Assembly: GCA_945869965.1 (NCBI GenBank)
Contig: CAMBRC010000025.1
Location: forward strand, 1-46,966
DNA from: Asaia bogorensis
GTDB taxonomy: Bacteria; Pseudomonadota; Alphaproteobacteria; Acetobacterales; Acetobacteraceae
Length of the DNA stretch: 46,966 nt
Direction: 5' to 3'
Positions within the stretch are counted from its first letter, which is position 1. Each line of letters starts with the position of its first letter. The position numbers were made by a program, and so were the translations under genes. Shown in pieces: positions 37,338 through 44,864 of the stretch. The notes below the pieces were generated by a model, which saw only the letters and a list, made by a program, of their open reading frames with translations, did no database searches and was not told where the DNA came from.

Positions 37338-39071
37338 GTGATCCCGCTCCTGAGCGACAAGCCGGCATCCGCCGCCGGCTTGTTGCGTCTTTCAGCCGAC
37401 CGCCGCTGGATGCGCTTCCTGATAGTCCCCGGCATCCTGTGCACCGTCGGGCTGATGGTGGCGTACCCGGTGTTCTTTCTGGTGGTGGAGTCGCTCAACA
37501 CCGGAGAGGCCGGGGTGTTCCCGCCGGAATCCTACGGCTTCGCCAATTTCATCGACATGATCGAGGATGGGCGGGTGTTGTGGAACACCGCCTACGTCGC
37601 CTTGCTGGCGACCGCGATGGCGGTGCTGATCGGCCTCGTGCTGGCCTGGATCCTCACCCGCACCGCCATTCCCGGCCGGGCGCGGCTGGAACGGCTGATG
37701 GAGCTGCCGTACTACATGACGCCGCTGGTCGGCGCCCTCGCCTGGGGCGTGCTGGCCAGCCCGAAGACCGGCTTCATCAACCAGCTCGGCCGGCTGTCGG
37801 GCTACGACTACGACCTGGTCGACATCTATTCGCCGTTCGGCATCGCCTGGGTCATGGCATTGTTCGAGGGCACCGTCGCCTTCGTGATGATCTCCGCCGC
37901 GATGAAATCGATGGACCCGTCGATGGAGGAAAGCGCCCGCGTGCTCGGCGCCGGCAAGATGCGGGTGGCACTGACAATCACCCTGCCGATGATCCTGCCC
38001 GGCATCGTCTCCGCCACCATCTTCGTCTTCGCCGAAATGCTGAGCGCCTTCGCTGCGGCCTTCGTCCTCGGCATCCCCGCCCGCTTCGTGGTGGTCACCA
38101 CGGCAATCTGGCAGGCAACCTCGGCCTACCCGCCGGAATACGGCCGGGCGGCGGCAATGGGACTGTGCCTGTTCGTGGTGTTGGCGGTGGCAATCGGCCT
38201 GGCGCGGCTGGTCCTGGCCAAGGGCAGCTACGCGACCATCACCGGCAAGGCCTTTCGCCCGCGCCCGTTGCGACTGGGCCGGCGCGGCTGGTATCTGGCA
38301 ACCCTGTGCTGGGCCTATCTGACGGTGGCGGTGATCCTGCCGATGGGCGCGTTGCTGCTGACCTCGTTCCAGCGTTTCGCCACGGTGATCTTCAGCGACA
38401 TGCAGTTCACGGTGCAGAACTACGTCACCGCGATGGAAGTCGGCACGATCGGCTCGGCACTGACCAACAGCCTGATGCTCGGACTGATCGTGGCGACCAT
38501 CGGATCCCTGCTGGTGGGCGTCCTGGTCTGGGTGATCTATCGCTCGCGCGCACCGGGACGCGGACTGATCGAATATGTCGTGATGTTCCCGCAAGCAGTG
38601 CCGCGCATCGTGTTCGGGCTTGGGCTGCTGTGGGCCTGGCTGATCATTCCGATCCCGATCTACGGCACGTTGTGGCTGCTCGGCATTGCGTATTTGACCG
38701 TGCTGTTGCCGCTGGGGTTGCGGACGCTGGCCGGGGTTGTCCTGCAAATCGACAAGAGCCTGGAGGAATGTGCCCGGGTTTGCGGTGCTTCCTGGAGCCA
38801 GCAGATGCGCACGGTGACGCTGCCGCTGTTGCGGCCTGGCATCGTGGCCGCGTGGCTGTTGATCTTCATTTCCTCGGTGCGGGAGCTCGGGGCGTCGATC
38901 TTCCTGATGTCGGCGAATTCGAAGGTGATCGCACCGGCTATCGTGAACTCCTGGATCACCGCATCGACGGAGCTGGCCTCGGCGATGGCGTTGTTGCAGA
39001 CCGCATCAGTGTTCGTGGCGGTCATCCTGCTGCTGCGTGTCACCAGCCGCTATTCCGGAGACCGCGCGTGA
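37338..39071 (+). CDS. ABC transporter permease with two fused membrane domains (FbpB-like)
   Basis: 577 residues, GTG start at 37338. It has two copies of the binding-protein-dependent permease domain, each with about six helices. EAA loops: SMEESARVLGAGKMRVALTI in the first half and SLEECARVCGASWSQQMRTV in the second. This duplicated arrangement is usual for FbpB/FutB-type importers. N-terminal FLIVPGILCTVGLMVAYPVF is the first helix. The ATPase gene overlaps its end by 4 nt (GTGA). Confidence 0.93.
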   Translation: MIPLLSDKPASAAGLLRLSADRRWMRFLIVPGILCTVGLMVAYPVFFLVVESLNTGEAGVFPPESYGFANFIDMIEDGRVLWNTAYVALLATAMAVLIGLVLAWILTRTAIPGRARLERLMELPYYMTPLVGALAWGVLASPKTGFINQLGRLSGYDYDLVDIYSPFGIAWVMALFEGTVAFVMISAAMKSMDPSMEESARVLGAGKMRVALTITLPMILPGIVSATIFVFAEMLSAFAAAFVLGIPARFVVVTTAIWQATSAYPPEYGRAAAMGLCLFVVLAVAIGLARLVLAKGSYATITGKAFRPRPLRLGRRGWYLATLCWAYLTVAVILPMGALLLTSFQRFATVIFSDMQFTVQNYVTAMEVGTIGSALTNSLMLGLIVATIGSLLVGVLVWVIYRSRAPGRGLIEYVVMFPQAVPRIVFGLGLLWAWLIIPIPIYGTLWLLGIAYLTVLLPLGLRTLAGVVLQIDKSLEECARVCGASWSQQMRTVTLPLLRPGIVAAWLLIFISSVRELGASIFLMSANSKVIAPAIVNSWITASTELASAMALLQTASVFVAVILLLRVTSRYSGDRA

Positions 39072-40150
39072 ACGACAGTGATATTCGCATCGAGATCAGC
39101 GATCTCGTCGTCGATTACGGCGATGTCCGCGCGGTGGACGGCGTCAGCCTGAGCGTGGCCCAAGGCGAGTTGGTGACCCTTCTGGGGCCGTCGGGATGTG
39201 GCAAGACCACAACCTTGCGGGCGGTCGCCGGGTTGGAGGACCCGTCGGGCGGCACCATCCGGCTGGGCGGCACCACCGTCTATTCGGCAACCGCCAAACG
39301 GAATCTGCCGTCGGAGAAGCGCGGCGTTTCGATGGTGTTCCAGTCCTATGCGATCTGGCCGCACATGACGGTGTTCGACAACGTGGCCTACGGGCTCAAG
39401 GTGCGTCGGATGCCCAAGGCCGAGATCGCGGCCAATGTGGCGCGCGTCCTGGACCTGGTGCAGATGCGCGAATATGCCGACCGGCCGTCCTCGAAACTAT
39501 CGGGCGGGCAGCAGCAGCGGGTGGCGGTGGCCCGCGCGATCGCGTTCTCGCCCGAGGTTTTGTTGTTCGACGAGCCGCTGTCGAACCTGGATGCCAAGTT
39601 GCGGGTACAGATGCGCGTGGAGCTGCGTGAGCTACAGAAGCGGCTGGGGATCACCGCACTCTATGTCACGCACGACCAGGAAGAGGCATTGGCGATCTCA
39701 GACCGCGTGATCGTCATGAATGCCGGACGGATCGAGCAGATCGGCACCCCCGAAGACATCTATCGTCACCCCCGCACCGTGTTCGTGGCGGATTTCGTGG
39801 GCAACGCGAACATGGTGCAGGGCCAGGCGCAGGGCGCGGTTGAAAACGGCGTCATCCGCTTCGCCAGCGCCGCGGGGCCGGTGTTCAAGGCGGCGGCCGT
39901 CAATGGGGCGGCGGGCAATGCCGTGGCGATTCAGGCGGCGTATATCGATATTCTGCCGGCGGGCCGTGACGATTTTCCGAACGCGACCGCCGGGGTGATC
40001 CATCGGCGGATGTTCCACGGCGATTTCATTCAGTACGTGATCGACTGGCCGTGCGGACAATTGCTGGTGCGCCTACCGCCGACGACGAATTTCGCCGAGG
40101 GCGAAGCGGTGACGGTTTCGTTCGCGGCGGAGCATTGCGTGCTCTTGTGA
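39068..40150 (+). CDS. ABC transporter ATPase (FbpC/PotA-like)
   Basis: 360 residues from the GTG at 39068, which overlaps the permease stop. The same frame stays open far upstream, but that part lies within the permease gene in another frame. Walker A GPSGCGKTTTL, Q-loop MVFQSYAIWPHMTV, signature LSGGQQQRVAVA, Walker B VLLFDEPLSNLDAKL, H-loop VTHDQEEAL. The C-terminal TOBE-like domain (about 275-355) is present. With the two preceding genes it makes a complete importer. Confidence 0.96.
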   Translation: MNDSDIRIEISDLVVDYGDVRAVDGVSLSVAQGELVTLLGPSGCGKTTTLRAVAGLEDPSGGTIRLGGTTVYSATAKRNLPSEKRGVSMVFQSYAIWPHMTVFDNVAYGLKVRRMPKAEIAANVARVLDLVQMREYADRPSSKLSGGQQQRVAVARAIAFSPEVLLFDEPLSNLDAKLRVQMRVELRELQKRLGITALYVTHDQEEALAISDRVIVMNAGRIEQIGTPEDIYRHPRTVFVADFVGNANMVQGQAQGAVENGVIRFASAAGPVFKAAAVNGAAGNAVAIQAAYIDILPAGRDDFPNATAGVIHRRMFHGDFIQYVIDWPCGQLLVRLPPTTNFAEGEAVTVSFAAEHCVLL

Positions 40151-40167
40151 CGCACGATCGGGATTAA

Positions 40168-40361
40168 TACCAACCATCGGAACGGCTTCACTCATCCAGG
40201 CAAGCAAGGCTGGGCTCTGCCCAAACCCGCCAGGGGCCGAGCCCCTGGACCTCAACCCTATAAAAAGTAATGGGGGTCTGGGGCCCTCGGCCCCAGCGGG
40301 TCGAGGGCAGAGCCCTCACCTTCCTTCCTTTCGTCTCGGTCAATCATTCGAATGGTTGGTA
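40168..40361. repeat. MITE-like element with 17-bp imperfect terminal inverted repeats
   Basis: The ends are TACCAACCATCGGAACG (40168-40184) and the reverse complement TACCAACCATTCGAATG (40345-40361), 14 of 17 matching. Inside are two GC-rich hairpins: CCAGGGGC/GCCCCTGG (40230-40248) and CTGGGGCC/GGCCCCAG (40278-40296). A block at 40203-40231 (GCAAGGCTGGGCTCTGCCCA and after) is repeated just outside the right end at about 40372-40398. No coding frame. The 250 bp between the ATPase gene and the next gene hold little else. Confidence 0.7.
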
Positions 40362-40400
40362 CAAGGTCAGCAAGGCTGGGCGCTGCCCAGACCCGCCACG

Positions 40401-41381
40401 CTATCCTTCATAGCAACCCGCCTCGCGCCCACGCTGCCGCACCAACGCCAGAACAGTGTCGCAAATCGGCATGGCGTGCCCAATAACAGCCCCGAGTTCG
40501 ACCACCGCGCCGAGCAGGGCGTCGATTTCCATCGGCCGGCCGCGTTCCAGGTCCTGCAGCATCGAGGTTTTGTGCGCGCCGACTTCCGCGGCACCGTCGA
40601 TGCGTTTTTCCAGCGAAACGGCGAAGCGAATTCCCAACGCTTCCGCCACCGTCTGGGCTTCCAGCATCATGGCGCGGCACAGCGCGCGCAAATCCGGACG
40701 GCCGGTGATGGTGGCCAGTGTGGCACCGGTCAGCGCGGAGACCGGGTTGAAGCAGAGATTGCCCCAGAGCTTGATCCAGATTTCGTCGCGAATGCGTGGA
40801 CGGATCGGCGCCTTCAGGCCGGCCGCGATCAACAGCTTCGACAGCGCTTCGATGCGGGGAGAACGGCTGCCGTCAGGTTCGCCGAGGGAGAAGCGGTCGC
40901 CATAGGTGTGGGTGATGACCCCGGGCGCGGTCACTTCGGCGGCGGGATAGACAACGCAGCCAATCGCCTGGGAGGGCGGAAGAATGTCCCAAAGCTTGCC
41001 GCCGGGGTCGACGGATTGGACGCGACGGTTCTGGTGCGGGCCTTCGAGGCCGTGGAAATACCAGTAGGGAACGCCGTTGATGGCGGTAATGAGGGCGGTA
41101 GCGGGACCGATCATCTTGGCGATATCAGGTGCTGCCGATGGCAAGGAATGCGCCTTGAGGGTGACGATGACGTAGTCCTGCGGACCGAGTTCAGCGGCGT
41201 CGGCCGTGGCACGGGGATGGACAGTGGTTTCGGTCTCACCCTCGATCAGGGTGAGGCCATCTCGTTGCATGGCGGCAAGATGCGGCCCGCGCGCGACGAC
41301 GGAGAGCTCGGCCCCGGCGGAGGCCAGCTTGACCCCCATCAGTCCGCCGATGGCGCCAGCGCCGAAGATTGCAACTTTCAT
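40401..41381 (-). CDS. 2-dehydropantoate 2-reductase family protein (PanE/ApbA-like)
   Basis: 326 residues. NADP-binding Rossmann start MKVAIFGAGAIGGLMGVKLA, then VTLKAHSLPSA and the catalytic-helix region with IWIKLWGNLCFNPVSALTGA (the Lys and Asn of the family), and a C-terminal HKTSMLQDLERGRPMEIDAL matching KPSMLQDxxxGRxxEID. Family members reduce ketopantoate or other 2-oxo acids; the catabolic context here leaves the substrate open. Nothing indicates a pantothenate operon. The final bases approach the repeat at 40168-40398. Confidence 0.92.
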   Translation of the reverse strand: MKVAIFGAGAIGGLMGVKLASAGAELSVVARGPHLAAMQRDGLTLIEGETETTVHPRATADAAELGPQDYVIVTLKAHSLPSAAPDIAKMIGPATALITAINGVPYWYFHGLEGPHQNRRVQSVDPGGKLWDILPPSQAIGCVVYPAAEVTAPGVITHTYGDRFSLGEPDGSRSPRIEALSKLLIAAGLKAPIRPRIRDEIWIKLWGNLCFNPVSALTGATLATITGRPDLRALCRAMMLEAQTVAEALGIRFAVSLEKRIDGAAEVGAHKTSMLQDLERGRPMEIDALLGAVVELGAVIGHAMPICDTVLALVRQRGREAGCYEG

Positions 41382-41558
41382 GGTCAGCGCGTCCCACCCG
41401 GCCGGGAAATTCCCCGCGCCGCCATGCTACCGAAGCCTGATGTGGAGATTCGTTCAAGGGGAATGAAGAACCTGCGCCGTGTCTCGAAATATCTCGCCAT
41501 CAAGATAGCGGAGGCTCGGCTCCACGCGCTGGAACGCGCGCGCCTTCCGAGATGAGCA

Positions 41559-42231
41559 CTATGCCGCAACGACGTAGACGTAGTTGCTACAACTGCCGGG
41601 ATCAAAGCCAAAAGCCACGCTGAGCGCCGAGTCCTTCGCCAGCAGGTCGTAGCCCGCCAGGGTCAGCAAGGCAGACGGCAGGCCGGGCGCCGAAGCATGC
41701 AGGGTCAGCCCCTTGAAGCCCGGCGGCCGCGGCGAAGGTGATCGTGCCTGCCGGCAGCGCGCCGCCGGCAAAGTCGCGCGCGTTGGCCGGGCCGGCACTT
41801 CCGAATGCTCCGATCACCAGGTCGGCTTATCCGTCGCCGTCGATGTCACCGGCACCGGACAGCTGCACGCTGGACTGGTCGGCAGCGTCGGCCCCCAGCG
41901 TCACCATGCCGTCCAGGCCCCAAGCGGCCGCGCCCCAAGCGGCCCCAGCGATGTCGATATGGGCCGGGGTCGGGCCAGCCTGCCCGAACAGCGGATAGGC
42001 CCCGCCGGCATCGGTGCGCGCGGCACCCGGCCCATCCGATCCGAATGCCCCAACGGCGAGATCATCGAATCCGTCTCCATTAAGGTCGCCGGCGGCGGCG
42101 ATTGATGTGCCGGTTTCGTCGAAAGCAAAGCCGCTGCCATCGGTCAGCGCCTCGTGCACCACCGCGCCCTCCCGGCAGGTGGCCCTGCCCGTCAAACGGG
42201 CCAGTGCGAGCGCCGGCAAAGGCGGCGCCAT
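41559..42231 (-). pseudogene. Remnant of a secreted FG-GAP / RTX-tail protein
   Basis: The frame 42231-41827 encodes an FG-GAP (integrin-alpha-like) repeat, DETGTSIAAAGDLNGDGFDD with LAVGAFGSDG, then a second repeat that breaks at DGDG followed by TAA (41827-41829), where DGDGYADLVIGA is expected. The text resumes in frame as ADLVIGAFGSAGPAN and then shifts frame near 41727 (FAAAA to PPGFKGLTLHASAPG). The last part ends at 41559 with SALLTLAGYDLLAKDSAL. This C-terminal tail is homologous to that of the protein at 29246-32746. With a nonsense codon, a frameshift and no credible start, it is a decayed gene. Confidence 0.75.
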
Positions 42232-42261
42232 GCGCCCGATGGCGGAGTGCAGCGCCGGCCA

Positions 42262-43020
42262 TCAGCCAGATTGCGGCACGCTCGGCAGGCCAAGCCGTCC
42301 AAGCCCCGGCAGCTTGATTGCCGGGCGACGGACATCAACCCCAACGACACCGCCGAGGATACTGACCTCAACACCCTCCACCCACCCCACCGTCAGCCCG
42401 GCATAACCACCCAGCGACAGGCGAAGACCGGTGCCCGAGGCAGTGCGGCGGAGCCACCTTCCATCATAAGGGTAGTCCTTGCCGATGGCGTTGGGCGGCA
42501 GCACCGCCGCCGCCGGCACCGCGTCCAGCACCGCCGCGACAAAGGTGTTGGAGTTCGGTCCCGGCCAGGCACGGTAGTCGTCAAGGCCGCGCAACCGGAA
42601 AGCCTCGATGGCCGCTTGCATGTCCGGGATCATTGCCGCCGCCGCCGCGCCATCCGCCGAGAACACCAGCTCCGGCAGCCGCCCGAACCACCTTCCGTCC
42701 GGGACAAACCCGTTGACACGCAGCTTCTCGCCCCACGCGGTATAGTCGTAGCGGGTATAGCCGGCCGCCCCCTCGGGCTTGATGACGATCCAGCAATGCA
42801 CTGCAAAGATCCCGCGCCAGCGCACGGTCGGGGCTGCGAACACCCGGACCATCGCGGCCGCATGCTGCCCGGCGGCCGGCAGGTGACCGGCGCTGGACCG
42901 GTCGGCGCTCCACCAATCCGCGCCGACGCCGGTCTGCTGATGGCGCAGCGCCGCGATGGCGAGCGGGGTGAGGAAAAACAGCGCGAACAGCACCAGGGCA
43001 ATCTTCAAGCCAGGCATCAT
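42262..43020 (-). CDS. DUF3750 domain-containing protein
   Basis: 252 residues from the ATG at 43020 (a second ATG at 43017 is equally possible; AAGGG precedes both). A longer form would run through the 15-bp tandem repeat upstream and is less likely. One N-terminal membrane segment (LKIALVLFALFFLTPLAIAAL), then AVHCWIVIKPEGAAGYTRYD, LVFSADGAAAAAMIPDMQAA, WPGPNSNTFVAAVL and GLRLSLGGYAGLTVGWVEG, which fit DUF3750. The WPGPNSNTF segment has the look of a catalytic or binding strand. Function unknown. It is read toward the FG-GAP remnant, about 30 bp away. Confidence 0.82.
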   Translation of the reverse strand: MMPGLKIALVLFALFFLTPLAIAALRHQQTGVGADWWSADRSSAGHLPAAGQHAAAMVRVFAAPTVRWRGIFAVHCWIVIKPEGAAGYTRYDYTAWGEKLRVNGFVPDGRWFGRLPELVFSADGAAAAAMIPDMQAAIEAFRLRGLDDYRAWPGPNSNTFVAAVLDAVPAAAVLPPNAIGKDYPYDGRWLRRTASGTGLRLSLGGYAGLTVGWVEGVEVSILGGVVGVDVRRPAIKLPGLGRLGLPSVPQSG

Positions 43021-43065
43021 CCCTTCAAGATTTGGCCGCCGGCGGAAGAATGCAACCCTGCCCCC

Positions 43066-43125
43066 AACAACGCGGCCCCCAACGATGCAGCCCCGAACGA
43101 TGCGGCCACGAACGATGCGGCCCAA
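43066..43125. repeat. Four tandem 15-bp units
   Basis: Units based on AACGATGCGGCCCCG: AACAACGCGGCCCCC (43066-43080), AACGATGCAGCCCCG (43081-43095), AACGATGCGGCCACG (43096-43110), AACGATGCGGCCCAA (43111-43125). The array lies just upstream of the DUF3750 start, between it and the divergent sulfurtransferase. Confidence 0.85.
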
Positions 43126-43182
43126 TAGCGCCGTAAAGCCCAACGTGCCACGCTGAACCCATCACAAGGGGAGATAACAACC

Positions 43183-44055
43183 ATGCGCGACCCAAATGCT
43201 CTGGTCAGCACCGCACAACTCGCCGCCATGCTCGCCGACCCCACACTCCGCCTCTTCGACTGCACCACCACCACCGTCCCCCCGCCCGCCGGCAGCGACG
43301 TGCCCTACATCGCCGTCCCCGGCCGTGAAGCCTTCGAGGCCGCCCACATCCCCGGCGCCAGCTACCTCGACATCCAGGGCGAGTTCGCCGCCCGCGACAC
43401 AAAATTCCTCTTCATGATGGCCCCGGCGGACCAGATGGCCGAAGCCTTCGGCCGCCACGGCATCGGCCCGGACACCCGCGTCGTGCTCTACAACCGCGGC
43501 AACATGTGGATGTCCACCCGCTTCTGGTGGATGCTCCGCGCCCTCGGCTTCGACGCCGCCGTGCTGGATGGCGGCTTCGACAAATGGCAGGCCGAAGCCC
43601 GCCCCACCGAAGCCGGCCCGCCCCGCACCTACCCGAAAACCACCTTCACCCCCGCCCCCCGCGCCGGCATGTTCGTCGGCCGAGACGACGTCCGCGCCGC
43701 CCTGCACCAACCCGGTACCGTCATCGTCAACGCCCTCGGCGATGATCTCCACCGCGGCGTCGGCCCCAGCCGATACGGCCGCCCCGGCCGCATCCCCGGC
43801 AGCGTCCAAGTCTCCGCCGCAACCCTCATCGACCCGGCCACCAAAGGCTTCACCACCCTCCAAGACGCCCGCGCCAAATTCGAAGCCAAAGGCGTCACCC
43901 CCGACCAACACATCATCTGCTACTGCGGCGGCGGCATCTCAACCACCATCGACCTCTTCCTGCTGCACCAACTCGGCTACGACGATATCACCCTCTACGA
44001 CGCCTCCATGGGCGAATGGGCCCGCGATCCCGAACTGCCGATCGAAACCGGCTGA
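43183..44055 (+). CDS. Sulfurtransferase (thiosulfate/3-mercaptopyruvate type)
   Basis: 290 residues, two rhodanese domains. The first, inactive one has AHIPGASYLDIQGEF and VVLYNRGNMWMSTRFWWMLR; the second has the active-site loop IICYCGGGISTT, with Cys as the second cysteine of CYC. The ATG at 43183 follows AAGGGGAGATAACAACC. Acts on thiosulfate or 3-mercaptopyruvate, transferring sulfane sulfur to cyanide or protein thiols. It is separated by palindromic repeats and the small gene from the sulfate-assimilation genes about 1.6 kb downstream. Confidence 0.93.
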   Translation: MRDPNALVSTAQLAAMLADPTLRLFDCTTTTVPPPAGSDVPYIAVPGREAFEAAHIPGASYLDIQGEFAARDTKFLFMMAPADQMAEAFGRHGIGPDTRVVLYNRGNMWMSTRFWWMLRALGFDAAVLDGGFDKWQAEARPTEAGPPRTYPKTTFTPAPRAGMFVGRDDVRAALHQPGTVIVNALGDDLHRGVGPSRYGRPGRIPGSVQVSAATLIDPATKGFTTLQDARAKFEAKGVTPDQHIICYCGGGISTTIDLFLLHQLGYDDITLYDASMGEWARDPELPIETG

Positions 44056-44072
44056 CGCGAAGGCAGGCAAGC

Positions 44073-44236
44073 CTTCTTTTTGTGAACAAAAAGAAGCAAA
44101 AAAACTTCATTCAAAAGAATCTTCTCTCCCCTCGCGCTTGGGCGGGGGGGTTGAGCCGCGAAGCGGATCGACGAGGGGGGCGCTTCCCACCTGACGAAAC
44201 ACCGTCATCTTGAGCGCAGCGAAAGATCCACGCTTC
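44073..44236. repeat. AT-rich palindrome, shared flank and second repeat
   Basis: Palindrome 44073-44096 (CTTCTTTTTGT, GA, ACAAAAAGAAG) starts 17 nt after the sulfurtransferase stop. The next roughly 40 bp match those after 12788 closely. At about 44203-44236 is the second repeat, GTCATCTTGAGCGCAGCGAA, also near 2908 and 10459. No inverted mate was found downstream; CCCTTTTTGCTTAAG near 44793 may be a remnant. The 260-bp gap contains no gene. Confidence 0.85.
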
Positions 44237-44279
44237 TTTTCTTGGCGCAAAAAAAATCCGCTAGCGACGTAAAAAATCC

Positions 44280-44308
44280 TTTCCATCGACGTCGCAGTTA
44301 GTTATTAT
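44280..44308 (+). promoter_or_regulatory. Sigma-70-type promoter, probably giving a leaderless mRNA
   Basis: TTTCCA (44280-44285), a 17-bp spacer and TATTAT (44303-44308), with the small gene's ATG 8 bp after the -10 box. This is the same geometry as at 12921-12949, and GTTAGTTA is shared ahead of the -10 boxes. Confidence 0.55.
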
Positions 44309-44316
44309 CCGCGCCA

Positions 44317-44805
44317 ATGGACAGCCAACCATCCGCCCTGAGCGCGCAGATCGCCGGCCTGCGGCATGCAGTGCAGGCCACGCCGGCGGCCGCCTGGCTG
44401 CCGGCGACGTTGCACGCCCTCATCATCGCCTGCCTCGCCCGCCTGTTCACCCGCCTGGAACAGATGCTCAACCTCTGGCAATCCGGCGACCTCATCCTCC
44501 CGCAAGCAACCCCCCGGGCCGCCGCCAGCCGTGAGCAACGCCGCCGCGCGCCCGCAGCGCCCCGCCGGCGTTCCCGCCATCGCCGCGCGCGCCAAACCGC
44601 CACGCCAGCGCCCGCGCGCCATCCCCGCACAATCCACCGCCCCGCCGCCAACCTCCCATCCGCCGCGCGACACCGCCCGCGCCCCGCCCGCGATCCCCCG
44701 CCCCAAAACCTCAAATCCGCTCCCAGCAGTGTCGCCCAAGCACGCCCATATTATTACGATATAAAAACAAACTACCCCCTGGCCCAACCCCCCCTTTTTG
44801 CTTAA
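44317..44805 (+). CDS. Small multi-copy protein of unknown function, copy 2
   Basis: Same family as 12958-13437: SALSAQIAGLRHAVQ, then AWLPATLHALIIACLARLF and RLEQMLNLWQSGDL. Residues 1 to about 64 are reliable. After about residue 70 the text is Arg/Pro-rich. From about 44530 the next frame, which closes at 44764 as SPKHAHIITI, shows codons typical of this genome (GCC, CGC, GCG, CAG) and shares its ending with copy 1. The real gene may therefore be 44317-44764 with a frameshift near 44510-44540, or may have two alternative ends. No function can be assigned; a membrane-associated or helix-bundle role is only a guess. Confidence 0.6.
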   Translation: MDSQPSALSAQIAGLRHAVQATPAAAWLPATLHALIIACLARLFTRLEQMLNLWQSGDLILPQATPRAAASREQRRRAPAAPRRRSRHRRARQTATPAPARHPRTIHRPAANLPSAARHRPRPARDPPPQNLKSAPSSVAQARPYYYDIKTNYPLAQPPLFA

Positions 44806-44816
44806 GTCATGAGGGT

Positions 44817-44837
44817 CCAGGGGGCTCGGCCCCCTGG
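44817..44837. repeat. GC-rich hairpin resembling those at 40230 and 40278
   Basis: CCAGGGGG, CTCGG loop, CCCCCTGG. It is like the hairpins in the element at 40168-40361 but without the TACCAACCAT ends. Directly upstream of the decarboxylase-like gene. Confidence 0.75.
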
Positions 44838-44864
44838 TAAACCTTCTCTTCCGGGGACTCGCCA

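Noticed and set aside
37439-39067. A 903-codon frame that would fuse a long N-terminal region to the ATPase
   Set aside because: It runs through the permease gene in another frame; the upstream text is Gly/Arg-rich and not membrane-like, while the permease frame has clear helices and EAA loops. The GTG at 39068 is the real start.
43066-43125. Possible CRISPR array
   Set aside because: Units are 15 bp and contiguous with no unique spacers; no cas genes in the window.
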